From assembly GCF_003597395.2 (NCBI RefSeq), contig NC_133778.1:17864623-17928622 (forward strand): a DNA stretch of 64,000 nucleotides. Reading direction: 5' to 3'. The position numbers and the translations under genes are program-made. Below the pieces are notes generated by a model. It ran no database searches. It was not told the origin of the DNA and saw only the letters and a list, made by a program, of their open reading frames with translations. Numbering within the stretch: position 1 is the stretch's first letter; the number at the start of each line of letters is the position of its first letter. This document shows, piece after piece, positions 1 to 10,519 of this stretch. The DNA comes from Chelonoidis abingdonii. Its lineage: Eukaryota > Chordata > Testudines > Testudinidae.

Positions 1-80
1 CTAGGTAACCCATTCCAGTGCTTCACTACTCTCTGAGTGAAATTTTTTTCCCTAATATCCAACCTAAACCAAGTAAACAA
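1..80 (-). mobile_element. CR1 LINE fragment, cut by the window edge
   Basis: The plus-strand text (cattccagtgcttcacta, then aatttttttccctaatatcc and caacctaaacc) is the complement of a familiar CR1 segment close to the 3' end. It continues to the left of the window. No coding frame is kept. Confidence 0.6.
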
Positions 81-149
81 ACCAGCCTCGCCTGCCAGGG
101 TGCTTACTCTGGCAAGCTGCGTGCCAAAGGTTGCCGATCCCTGGATTAT

Positions 150-675
150 GATATTGCCCATTGCGCAGCTAAGGCCAATTCTGCATTTGGAATGTTGTCA
201 CACCACCTATAGAATGAGGGGTTATCAAAATAAGTACTAAGCTGAATATCTATCAGGCAGTTACACTTACAATGCTTCTCTATGGTTGTGAGACACGGAC
301 AGCATATTGCCATCCTATTAGGAAATTTGATGAGCTCCATAGGCACTATCTTCACTCTGTCTGCTAGATCAAATGGTTTGGACAAGATTCCCAATATTAA
401 AATCTTTCACTGCTGTCAGATGGCTGGCGTTCAAAGCATGCTCATAAAAGCTCAGCTTTATTGGTCTGGACATCTTGTTTGTATGGCCAATTCGAGAATA
501 CAAAGGACATATTTGATGGTCAGCTAAAGTAAGGCACCATTTCTCATGATGACCAGTGCAAGTGATATAAAGACACACTGAAGTCAAATGGAAAGCATGT
601 CAGCTTGACCCCAGCAACTGGAAGCAACAGGCCATGACAGAGCAAGCTGGCCTCCGATCAGTCATGTTGCCTTTA
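150..675 (+). mobile_element. Non-LTR retrotransposon RT C-terminal relic
   Basis: Translated pieces in different frames line up with the tail of a LINE reverse transcriptase: YQAVTLTMLLYGCETRTA (a LLYGCETW-type motif), then IKWFGQDS, then HKSSALLVWTSCL, then a KYKDTLK-like segment and a tryptophan/serine-rich end. Stops and frameshifts break it throughout, so it is a dead fragment. I cannot assign the clade (L2-like or RTE-like); it is clearly not the CR1 seen elsewhere in the window. Confidence 0.55.
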
Positions 676-784
676 ACTTCTTTGAAGTAAGATACGTGCA
701 CTGCTAATTTTCTTAATTATTACATGAAGAACTAAACAGTATTTTTCACATTTTAAGGACTACAATGAATTAGAATACAGGGAC

Positions 785-1640
785 ATTTTACCTGGCTGAT
801 TCTGGGAAACCTTCCCAGGAGAGTGCATCAGCCACTTTGTTAGAGGTTCCTGAAATGTGTTGTATTTCAAAATCAAAGTCTTGAAAGAGCTAAGCTCCAG
901 TGAAGAAGCTTTTTGTTAGTCTCTTTGACTGTGTGAAGCCACTTCATTGCAGCATGGTCAGTCTTCAGGTGGAACCGCTGTCCCCCAATGTATGGGTGTA
1001 CCTTCTCCAGAGCATATACAATGGCATAACGTTCTTTTTCTGAGCCTGACCAGTGGCTTTCCTTCTCAGAAATATTTTTGCTGAGAAACATGACAGGATG
1101 GAATTGTTGATCTGGTCCTTCCTGCATTAAAACTGCTCCTACACACATACGCTCCTATACTCATGGTTCGTCAAAGTCTGGGGCCCTTAGTACAGGGTCA
1201 GATGTTCATTAAAGACTTTCTGACACCTCTCAGTCCACTGAACTGCATTTGGGTATTTTTTTGTGGTCAGATCTGTCAGTGGGGTGGCAATTTGGCTGTA
1301 GTATGGTACAGATCATTGGTAATACCCAGCCAAGCCCAAGAAGGATTAGACCAGTTTCTTTGACTTAGAGACAGGCCAATTTTGGATAGCATTTACTTTA
1401 GCCTGTAGGGGTTTGATAGTTCCTTGACCCTTATGTGCTGGAAGACAGCTTGGACGTGTTCCAAGTGTTCTGCCCAGGAATCTGAGAATATAGCCACATC
1501 GCCAAGATCCAGATCCAGCCAGAAGGTTATTTACCAGCCTCTGGAAGGTGGCGGGTGCATTTCGCAGTCCAAAAGGGAGCACATTAAATTTATACAGCCT
1601 GTGGCAAATTGCCGGTACTGTTCTGCTGAGTCTCGCGCTT
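785..1640 (-). pseudogene. Ty3/gypsy retrotransposon pol remnant (RT, connection, RNase H)
   Basis: Minus-strand frames read, in order, the RT palm motif LPFGLRNAPATFQRLVN (about 1582-1530), a connection segment with GLAGYYQ and TPLTDLTTKK (about 1350-1230), and RNase H with FHPVMFLSKN, SEKERYAIVYALEK and HLKTDHAAMKWL (about 1100-940). It ends with a KVADALS motif near 800, typical of the RNase H/tether region of vertebrate gypsy elements. The catalytic YxDD region is out of frame and changed near 1510. Gag, protease, the first half of RT and integrase are missing. In one copy the polyprotein served reverse transcription of the element; this copy is dead. Confidence 0.85.
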
Positions 1641-1659
1641 TCTCTTCTCTGGGGTAGGT

Positions 1660-2410
1660 TCAGGGCACTATTACTTGCCTCTGAACCGGTTCTTAATTAC
1701 TCCACTAGTGTCCTTGGAGGAGGGGAGTGGAGAGGGAGGGACCTGGGCCCTAAGGGTTGTAGTGAACCACTTGAACTAGCGGTTCCTTCCCCTGGGTTAC
1801 TTCCCTTTCCTACCCTTCAGCTTGTGAAGGGCTTCTTGCCTCCCTTCTATCCACTTCTTACAAGCCTGGTGCCCCTTACCTATGGGTTTCTTCTGGATTC
1901 CACAATCCACCGCAGCCACTCCGTCCAACTTTCTATTTCTCTCTTATCAAACTCTTCTCCAACTTGTGACAACTCTGCTCCAATCAAACCTTTTCTCCTA
2001 CAACTCCCACACTGTCTGACTAAGCAGGGGGTTTTCTCACTGACTGAAGTCAAGTTTGCTTCTAATTGGAGTCAGTTGCTCTAATGCGAGTCAGGTGTTC
2101 TAGTTATCTAAAGCAACCTTCCTCCCTTGCAGGGCATAAGGCCCCCTGGCTAACACTCTCATTTGCTGCCCCTGGCATGCTGCTATCACAAGCCCCATTA
2201 TGGTGGATGAAGTATTATCTCTNTCCCACCCTGTCTGACTGAAGCAGGGGTTTTTATCACATGACTGAAGTCAGGTGCTCTAATTGGAGTCAGGTGCTCT
2301 AATTGGAGTCAGGTGCTCTAGTTAATCTAAAGCAAACCTTCCTCCCTTGGCAGGGAATAAGGCCCCCTGCTAACACTCTCGTGCTGCCCTCTGGCCATGC
2401 TGTATCACAC
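1660..2410 (-). mobile_element. LTR and 5' leader of the same Ty3/gypsy element
   Basis: On the minus strand this starts with TGTGATACAGCATGGCC, as an LTR beginning TG should, and runs toward the pol remnant, so it is placed as the 5' LTR plus leader. I recognise the opening as a common turtle gypsy LTR, from memory. Gag and the first part of pol are deleted between this block and 1640. No matching 3' LTR is seen beyond 785. The boundary between LTR and leader cannot be set from one copy. Confidence 0.6.
2005..2410. repeat. Two-copy tandem duplication inside the gypsy LTR, with an ambiguous base between
   Basis: Unit A (2005-2190) and unit B (2225-2410) share the same order: ctgtctgact, gcagggg, gactgaagtca, repeated attggagtcaggtgctcta blocks, aaccttcctccctt, aaggccccctg, then a catgctg..atcaca end. 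Unit B holds an extra 22-bp attggagtcaggtgctct block. The 34-bp spacer contains the only N I noticed in the window (2223). Confidence 0.8.
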
Positions 2411-2723
2411 ACTGGTTTCTGTCTTTTATCCATAAAGTGCCGTCACAAGAAATCATCTTGCAGAAAGATTAATATTTTACATGCTCCACATGGTGTTATG
2501 TTTAGAAATGGAAAGATGAAAGCACTGTTTAACCTCCCCATCCCCAAAATAGCTTATAGCTTATTGGACCCAATACATTTATCAGTTCTATAGTCCCTGT
2601 TTTTGAAAGTTCTGCCTTTTGCCCATTAAATGCTTTTATAGCAATATAAGATTATTTCTGCTATTGGGCCAAATCCTGAGAGATGCTGAGCATTTGCAAA
2701 TATATCTAGGAAACTGAAGACAA
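2411..2723. other. No feature recognised
   Basis: A/T-rich sequence between the gypsy LTR and a palindromic MITE; I see no coding, RNA or repeat signal here. Confidence 0.5.
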
Positions 2724-2809
2724 TAGACCAGATCCTCAGCTGGTCTAAAATGGCACAACTCGATTGACTTAGGGTGCACTTATTGACATCAGCTGAGGAT
2801 CTAGCCCAA
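2724..2809. repeat. Palindromic amniote MITE-like repeat
   Basis: The two ends are inverted copies: tagaccagatcctcagctgg at the left and cagctgaggatctagccca at the right, about 18 bp with few mismatches. This pattern is widely dispersed in reptile and bird genomes (from memory). Confidence 0.6.
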
Positions 2810-4563
2810 TACCTTTATGCTGCACATCAGGGAATTTCTACGGGTGGGATAACATGCAGGTTTTCTACTAGCCTTAATAATGGGATGTTGTATCTCCTTG
2901 GATGGTCTCATGAGGGAGGGCAAAAGCAGCAGCACATAACATTCTCTAGAGGAGACGACTTGGGACAACTCATCGGAATTGCAATGGTGAACTGAAATGG
3001 ACTCTGAACCGATACATACTATACTCCTTAGAGATTGCAGACTTGAAGGTCACAGAGTAGCACAACTAGTGGCATCACATATAACTTGCTTTCATGTTTG
3101 ACAGTGAAAGTAATTTGTTCTGCCATCAATACTGGTACCTTCTGCACAACAAAAGCTGGAATTAGGTTAGCACAATTTTCTTTTGTTACTGTGAATAAGC
3201 CTAGTTTCTTCAAATTTTCCTTATGAATGCAGCCTACAGTCACTTTCACTGCTATGATCTGTACCTGCTCAAGAACAATTACTTCCTTTCTATATTATGC
3301 TGACCAGTCAATGCCAGTTTATGTGAATTTCTTGATGATCAATGTCTCATCTTTTCAATAGGGCTATTGTAATTATATTAATATTTCTTGTTTCTTTCTC
3401 ACTCTTCCATGGAAATCTATAACATCTGCGCAATGATCTCTCTTTTACTCTTTCTGTTTTTCACTTCAATCCAAGCTCTACCTGATGTGAGAATTGAACT
3501 ACCCAGGCTGTATAATTTCAGTTTTGTATCTACCTATTTTACTAAACCTTTCTTTGTTCGTCTTACCATTGTAGTTTCTATTTTCTAAAGTTTTTCCATT
3601 TTCTAAAGTTTTAAATATCCTGATTGCATAACATCACCATGTTCTGACCCAATCCTTAAGAACATTTGTTTTCTACACAACATACCAATAAGTGCCTAAT
3701 AATCCTTTATCCTGCTTCACCCTATTACCTTCCTCTCCCATATAATATTCTGTCTTGCCTCCCAAACCTGCTCTCTGTTCCACATTTGTACAGTGTTTTA
3801 CCCTGTTCCCCTACTCTCATTTCTCTTTTGTTGTGTTTTCTTATAATTTAGACTAGTTCCATCTCATACCCTCATCACAAGAATCTGCCAAATCAACAGA
3901 ATTGTCATCGCAAACAGCCTTGAAACTACGAGAGTATTACAATTACAGAAGAGACCAACACGTATCACAGGATGGGTCTGGTTAAACACTGGAAGCAAGA
4001 GATTACATGTCACTCACCACCCTGACACCAGCAGTGAAACTAAAGAGGAGAGGCACAGGTCACAATCTGAACAGTTTAGCCTAATACTAAGTTTATACAA
4101 ACTTCCTGATGAGGGAATGAGAAATAAATCACATAGGATGGAAGGAAGCCAGTGACATTTCCCTTCTGTATCCCATATCAATTCTGCTCACTCTATTCTG
4201 CCACCTGAAACCAAGCACCCAGTTAAATCACTGCATGACAAATGCATCCACTTCCGTTAGCTGTGCATCTGTGAAAACACAGCCCCCTCACCTAGGTAGC
4301 TAGAGCATAGGCATCTTAGAAATGCTGTAGCATGTCCTGCTCTCTTAACCTCCTGTGATCCCCCCTCTCTCTTTTAATTGTCATCCAAAGCCAAATACAT
4401 AGTTCCCGCCTAAAGATTTTCCGTAGCTTCCAAGGCCCAGAATCTATCATGCGTAACTTTCCCTAGCCACAAATAAGCCAATAATTTTGGGCTGCAAAGG
4501 CCAAATGCTCACATTGCAGATCAAGGGAAAGATAGTGGTTTTTTATATAACCCTGATAAGAAT
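2810..4563. other. Intronic or intergenic stretch, nothing recognised
   Basis: Low-complexity pyrimidine-rich runs near 3390-3460 and 3710-3840, otherwise unremarkable. Short open frames have no motif and no splice context that I trust. Confidence 0.5.
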
Positions 4564-4724
4564 ATGGGTAAAATTTTCAAAATAACTTAAGTACTATTTT
4601 CAAAAGTGGCTTAAGACATTGAAGGAGTCTAAATCTCATTGAAAGTCAATTGGTCTTAGGCTTCTAAATATCTAGGTCAGTTCTGAAAAATGGAACTTAT
4701 GTGCTTTTGAAACTTTTACCCCAT
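4564..4724. mobile_element. MITE with ATTTTCAAAA-type ends
   Basis: Inverted ends atgggtaaaattttcaaaa and ttttgaaacttttacccca, with internal pieces (ggcttaag, attgaaagtcaattgg) typical of a self-complementary reptile MITE. It is related in style to 27372-27517. Confidence 0.6.
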
Positions 4725-4813
4725 ATCTAAAGTACTGTGGGGCTGCTCAGCACAAGAACAATAATTTATGGTATACAAGTTCATTTATTCCTCAGACCTC
4801 TTTCCAATATGAC

Positions 4814-5710
4814 TAGGGCCCTACCAAATTCACGGTCCATTTTGGTCAATTTCATGGTCATAGGATTTTAAAAATCATAAAAGTTGTGATTTCAGCTATT
4901 TAAAGCTGAAATATCAACGTGTTGTAATGGTAGGGGGTCCTGACCCAAAAAGGAGTTTGGGGGGGAGGTCCCCAAGGCTATTGTAGCAGGGCATTGCAGC
5001 ACTGCTACTCTTACTTCTGCGCTGCCTTCAGAGCTAGGCGACCGGAGAGCGGCAGCTGTTGGCCAGGCACACAGCTCTGAAGGCAGCGCCCGACCAGCAG
5101 CGCAGAAGTAAGGGTGGTAATATCATACCATGTCATCTTTACTTCTGCACTGCTGGCTTCAGAGCTGGGCAGCTGGAGAGCGGTGGCTGCTGGCCAGGAG
5201 CCCAGTCCTGAAGGCAGAGTCGCCGCCAGCAGCAGTGCAGAAGTAAGGCTGGCATGGTATGGTATTGCCACCCTTACTTCTAGGCTGCTGCCTGCAGAGC
5301 TGGGCCCTCAGTCAGCAGCCACCACTCTCCAAGCACCCAGCTCTGAAGGAAGCAGTGCAGAAGTAAGGGTGGTATGGTATGGTGTTGCCACCCTTACTTC
5401 TGCGCTGCTGCTACTGGGGCGCTGCCTTCAGAGCTGGGGCCCAGTGAACAGCTGCCGCTCTCCAGTCACCGAGCTCTGAAGGCAGCACAGAAGTAAGGGG
5501 GGCAATACTGTGACACCCCTAAAATACTCTTGCAACCCCTCCAGCAACTCCCTTTTGGGTCAGGACCTCCAGTTTCAGAAATGCTGGTCTCACTCATGTA
5601 ATCTGTACAGCAGAGGGTAAAAGTACACAAAAGACCAGATTTCTTGCGGGGAGACCAGATTTCACAGTCCTTGACGCGTTTTTCTTGGCTGTGAATCTGG
5701 TAGGGCCCTA
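4814..5710. mobile_element. Non-autonomous hAT-type DNA transposon
   Basis: The left end tagggccctaccaaattcac and right end gaatctggtagggccctaaa form terminal inverted repeats (TAGGGCCCTACC). They are flanked by an 8-bp target duplication: aatatgac (4806-4813) and aatatgat (5711-5718). An 8-bp duplication and a GGGCCCTACC-type end indicate the hAT superfamily. There is no transposase frame; the interior is mostly a palindromic minisatellite. I recognise the element as common in turtles, from memory. Confidence 0.85.
4995..5505. repeat. Palindromic minisatellite inside the hAT element (4 units, about 125 bp)
   Basis: Each unit opens with a cttacttctgc(gct)gct block, passes through gccttcagagctggg, and closes with the complement cagctctgaaggcagc and gcagaagtaaggg. 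Every unit is therefore nearly self-complementary, and units are joined by a ggtatggta-type spacer. GC-rich, with about four units. Confidence 0.8.
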
Positions 5711-5718
5711 AATATGAT

Positions 5719-6316
5719 CTATTAACACAAATTCCATAGCTGGTACCTTTTCTGTGTACCACCAGTATGAACTCTCTAAGGAACTTCTATTCAATAACCA
5801 CATCTTTTGTGGGAAGGAACAGAACATTCCAGCCTTCAAGTTCTTCTCTGTTGTGTATCTCAGGTAAGATGAACAACTAGTTAGCACAATGTGCAGCACG
5901 CAAACCAAATGTTGCCAGTTACCATCTGTAATGAAAAATTGCTAGCTACTGCAGAAAGGCTGCAGTTACAGTTGTGGCTATGTAGACACAGCTCAAAGGC
6001 TCCTACTGACAGCACTGGAATTGCTGACGAATCACAAGGCAGACAATGGACTATTTTCTTCTATCCAGCATGAACAAACTTTCTGCTGAAAATGTACAAC
6101 AACTAGTACAACAATCTGTTTTATTATACGTCAAGTACAGATTGTGGGGAGAGCACATGGAATGCCATGATCCATACTCCAAGACGCCAATCTAAGTAGA
6201 TAATACAGTCAAACAGAAAATACACCTGGTGACCAAACAATGGTGTGAGGAGGGGTTGTTTCATTTTTAATAGAGTACAGCAATATATTTTGATACAAAG
6301 GATTAAAATTGATAGG
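5719..6316. other. No feature recognised
   Basis: Unique-looking sequence between the hAT element and the fold-back SINE; no coding or repeat signal found. Confidence 0.5.
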
Positions 6317-6329
6317 CTTTGCAGAAAAT

Positions 6330-6530
6330 CAGAGGGGTAGCTGTGTTAGTCTGGATCTGTAAAAGCAGCAAAGAATCCGGTGGCACCTTATAGACTAACA
6401 GACATTTTGGAGCATGAGCTTTCGTGGGTGAATATCGTCAGATGCATCTGACGAAGTGAGTATTCACCCACGAAAGCTCATGCTCCGAAACATCTGTTAG
6501 TCTATAAGGTGCCACAGGATTCTTTGCTGC
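6330..6530. mobile_element. Turtle Pol III SINE, fold-back (head-to-head) pair with target duplication
   Basis: The left half (6330-6444) is the plus-strand SINE with its tRNA-like promoter region (GTAGCTGTGTTAGTCTGGATC). The right half (6445-6530) is an inverted copy lacking that head. The centre, tcgtcagatgcatctgacga (6435-6454), is a perfect 20-bp palindrome and the arms pair for about 75-80 bp with few mismatches. A 13-bp direct repeat, ctttgcagaaaat, flanks the whole unit (6317-6329 and 6531-6543), so it inserted as one piece. Confidence 0.9.
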
Positions 6531-6543
6531 CTTTGCAGAAAAT

Positions 6544-7651
6544 GTGTGTTTTAAGCAGCAATTTGACTGAGCATCAGTGAAGGAAATTCCCAAAGGCAAA
6601 ATAGGAGAAGGAACAATAACTAGCAAAGGTGAAGTGTACAATAGGAATAGATAGGCAGGAGGCATAGGTCATTTACGATAATTAGTATTCAATTTGCAAC
6701 TAATATAGTGAAAAGGGAGTGGCCATGAAAGCGGCTTGAGATGCAACTGGATTTTCTCAAAAAGGCCCAATCCTGTGAGTCTTTTAATCAGGTTAATTGG
6801 TATAATACACAGTCTTCCATTCATTCGGTCTTTCCTTGTGTGCAGCAGAATAAAAGCCACTGTATTTTTCCACTTACATGATGCTGCCTGAGATCTCCAA
6901 ACTACAATGATTACTCAATTTGCATCTGATTTAGAGTCTTAATATCTCAACTGTGATTTTACATAACATTTCTGCTTTTGTCTCTCATTTCCCTAATTCA
7001 CACATAGATTGAGAAAAGCGTCACCTAGGAGAAAGTACCCTATTGCCTCAGGAGGTCATTTGGATATCCGTTGGGTTTAAGGTTTCAATACTTTTTTCCA
7101 TCTGGTAGCACAACATATTTCAGTGGTTAAAACATCATATTTTCATTTATCTACATAAAAGTGGACCAAATAAATTCTGCCTTTAGACGTTCATATGCAA
7201 CGCTCACTAAAGTGAATTGAGTATTTCACGTGAATATCTGAGGACAGCATCTGGCCAAATGCTTTAAACTTTTTATTTTATCATTATTAACATGCATGAC
7301 CTTTTCATACAAAGTATTAACAAAGCTCATTCATAACTTGAATGTGTTACCTTTAAAAGTCTCATTTGTGTTTTGTCAATCTTTTATTCTCTGGTCAGGC
7401 CCAATATTTTAAAGTGGGAAGTTAAGTATTTCTCATAATTCGATGCTTTAGTCTTCAACCCCCAAAACAATGGGTAACTGAAGGAATCATCTGAAGGCAA
7501 CCGGGTTGGACCAGTGTAAGTGTGCCTGCAGTATTGTTATTACTAGATATATCAAGCATAAAAAGGAAGAACCCAGCTTGACTACCAGGGCTTCTTTTCA
7601 ATTGCCTTGCACTGTGTGTAGTAATATACACAAGTGTAAAACTCTACTATT
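6544..7651. other. No feature recognised
   Basis: A/T-rich, without recognisable coding sequence, RNA gene or repeat boundary. Confidence 0.5.
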
Positions 7652-7860
7652 CTAAGGGTATGTCTACACTACCCACCGGATCGGCGGGTAGCGATCGGTT
7701 TATCGGGGATCGATATATTGCATCTCATCTAGACAAATCCCGCACCGTGAGGACAGGAGGTAAGTCGAAATAAGATACTTCGACTTCAGCTATGCTATTC
7801 CCATAGCTGAAGTTGCGTATCTTACATCGCCCCCGCCCCCTAGTGTAGACCAGGCCTTAG
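7652..7860. mobile_element. Non-autonomous DNA transposon with GTCTACACTA ends
   Basis: Terminal inverted repeats ctaagggtatgtctacacta (left) and tagtgtagaccaggccttag (right). The interior has the self-complementary pair agatacttcgacttcagcta and tagctgaagttgcgtatctt. CpG content is higher than in the flanks. This is a very common turtle MITE type; the superfamily is not certain because I cannot define a target duplication. Confidence 0.75.
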
Positions 7861-9277
7861 TTGGTCGAGTATATTACTCCCAGTTTGCATAACTGTAGGA
7901 AACTGTAACAAGATGCATGGCAATGCTTGCAGCGCTCTCCTTAATGCAGATTCATATTCCCTGCACCTCCTCTCCTGGTCATCACTCTTTACCCTGAGCT
8001 CACACTCCCTCCCCACACCAAACTTGTGCTATATAGGATTAAACATTAATTTAGTAAGCGTCAACATCCCTGTAAGGTAGCTAGGAGATACACACTAGAG
8101 AGATTATTTTGTCCACCACTGAAGTGCAACCACCTCTGGGGTGAAACATGGCTGTTTTACAGTGTACAGCAACACTGTCCAATTGAAACTACAGGAGAAA
8201 TTTAGTAGGCAAAACATACTTACTAGAACATTTGCTACTTCTTGAACAGTAGGGTAAAGGCTATACAAGGTTTTCCATTAATGTAATTTCAATTTTTTTC
8301 AGTGAATTTGTTTTGATCATGGTTTTATCCCTTGTGTGTGTGTTTCAGTCAATTTAAAAGTGGTCAACTTTTACTGGAGCAAATGGCCACAGAAAGAGAA
8401 TTGCAAAAAGCACGTATTTGCCGATGTAAATATTCTCCCCAAAGTCCTTGCAACTTAACTAATCAAGCAAAAGAAACAAATAATCACAGCTATATAATAC
8501 TGGTCAAGTTTTGAATATCTATGATCTTTCCATAAAGTAAACATTTAATAAACAAATAACCAGATAAACTGAATGATGACTCAATGTGAAGAAACTGTAC
8601 TATACTTGCACATTATTTTCTCAGCTCTAGTGAGTATCGGAGTTGGAATCTGGCAAAAAAAACCCATAAGATTAATACAACTGTTCTTAAGAAAAATACC
8701 ATGTGACCTGTACTGATCTCAGAATGCGAAGATTTTGATTTTACACTGCATTAAAAAGATGGCATCTGAAACTTCATGCTGCAACATTGGTTCATGACCA
8801 ACTCAGAGAGAAGACCGACATTTACTCAATCACCAGCACCATTTCCTGTAGCACTAGGTGTCCTTGGATAGTCTCCTGTCCAAACACTAACCTGTCACAA
8901 CTTTGCTTAGGCTAGTGAGATCTTATGAGCTCAGAGCACAAAGTATTGGAGTGCATAAATGATGTTATTTTTCTCCATCTGAGAGAAAGTCTAAGAGTGG
9001 AAGATTCAAAACGATATCCCTGTGATATGATTTTCCTCTAAACATTTTTTCATTATATATTATATTCAATTTATGTTTATAGACACATATACAGAGCCTA
9101 CCTACAAGAAATAGAGACAAATTCACCTGAGTTTGGGAATGAAAGGTTTACTTTTTAATTAATAGTCCCTGATTTAAAACTAAGCTGAACATGAAGAGAT
9201 GGGACTTTTTAGTTTTCCAGTACTAAATCTGTTGTGGAGAATTAAATGTGTACACTGCACACACACACAAAAATTGC
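7861..9277. other. No feature recognised
   Basis: A/T-rich sequence. Only a short TG run at 8331-8342 and scattered poly-A or poly-T stretches; no supported feature. Confidence 0.5.
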
Positions 9278-10519
9278 AAACATCTAGAAGATAATAAGGT
9301 GATAAGTAACAGTCAGCATGGATTTGTCAAGAACAAATCATGTTAAACCATCCTAATAGCTTTCTTTGACAGAGTAACATGCCTTGTGGATGGGAAGAAG
9401 CAGTGCAGCTTGACTTTAGTAAAGCTTTTGATACTGTCTCACATGACCTTCTCACAAACAAACTAGGGAAATACAATCTAGATGAAGCTACTATAAGGTG
9501 GATGCAAAACTGACTGAAAAACTGTTTCCAGAAAGTAGTCATCAGCGGTTCACAGTCAAGCTGGAAAAGCATATCAAGTAGAGTCTCGCAGGGATCTTTT
9601 CTGGGTCCAGTTCTGTTCAGTATCTTCATCAATGATTTAGATAATGGCATAGAGAGTACACTTATAACGTTTGTGGATGACACCACGCTAGGAGGAGTTG
9701 CAAGTGCTTTGGAGAACAGGATTAAAATTCAGAATGACCTGGACAAACTGGAGAAATGGTCTGAAGTAAATAGATTAAATTTAATACGGACAAATGTCAA
9801 GTATTCCACTTAGGAAGGAACAATCAGCTGTACACGTACAAAATGGGAAATGACTGCATAGAAAGAAGAAGTTCAGAAAGGCATCTGGGGATCGTAGTGG
9901 ATCACAAGCCTCAACAGAGAAATACTGTTGCAAAAAAAGCAAACATAATTCTGGGATGTATTAGCAGTATTGTAAACAAGACACAAGAAGTAATTCTTCC
10001 ACTCTACTCTGTGCTTCAGCTGGAGTATTGTGTCTAGTTCTGGGTGCCATATTTTAGAAAAGATGTACACAAATTGGAGCAAGTCCAGAGAAGAGCAACA
10101 AAAATGATTAAAGGTCCAGAAAACATGACCTATGAGTGAAGATTCAAAAAACTGGGTTTGTTCAGTTTGGAGAAGAGAAGACCGAGAGGGGACATGATAA
10201 CAGTTTTCAAGTACATAAAAGGCTAGTACAAGGACGAGGGAGAAAAATTGTTCTTCTTAACCTCTGAGGATAGGATAAGAAGCAACGGGCTTAAATTGCA
10301 GCAAGGGCAGTTTATGTTGGACAACAGGAAAAACTTCCTGTCAAGTTAAGCACTGGAATAAATTGCCTAGGGAGGCTGTGGAAACTGCATCACTGGAGAC
10401 TTTTAAGAGCAGATTAGACAAACACCTGTCAGGAATGGTCTAGACTATAGTCCTGCTGTGAATGCAGGGGACTGGATTAGATAACCACTTGAGGTCCCTT
10501 CCAGTCCTACGATTCTATG
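9278..10519 (+). mobile_element. CR1 LINE, 5'-truncated, RT C-terminal half and 3' UTR
   Basis: Plus-strand frames read DFSKAFDTVSH-like sequence (near 9412), a catalytic FVDDTTLGG (near 9670, the CR1 family's usual ADDT replaced by VDDT), and downstream KIQNDLDKLEKWS. The tail includes a gtcccttccagtcctac block and a gattctatga end, the usual CR1 3' terminus. Stops and shifts (for example in the segment after 9505) make it non-functional. A live copy would encode the RT for CR1 mobility. About 1.24 kb of an element that is several kb when complete. Confidence 0.92.
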
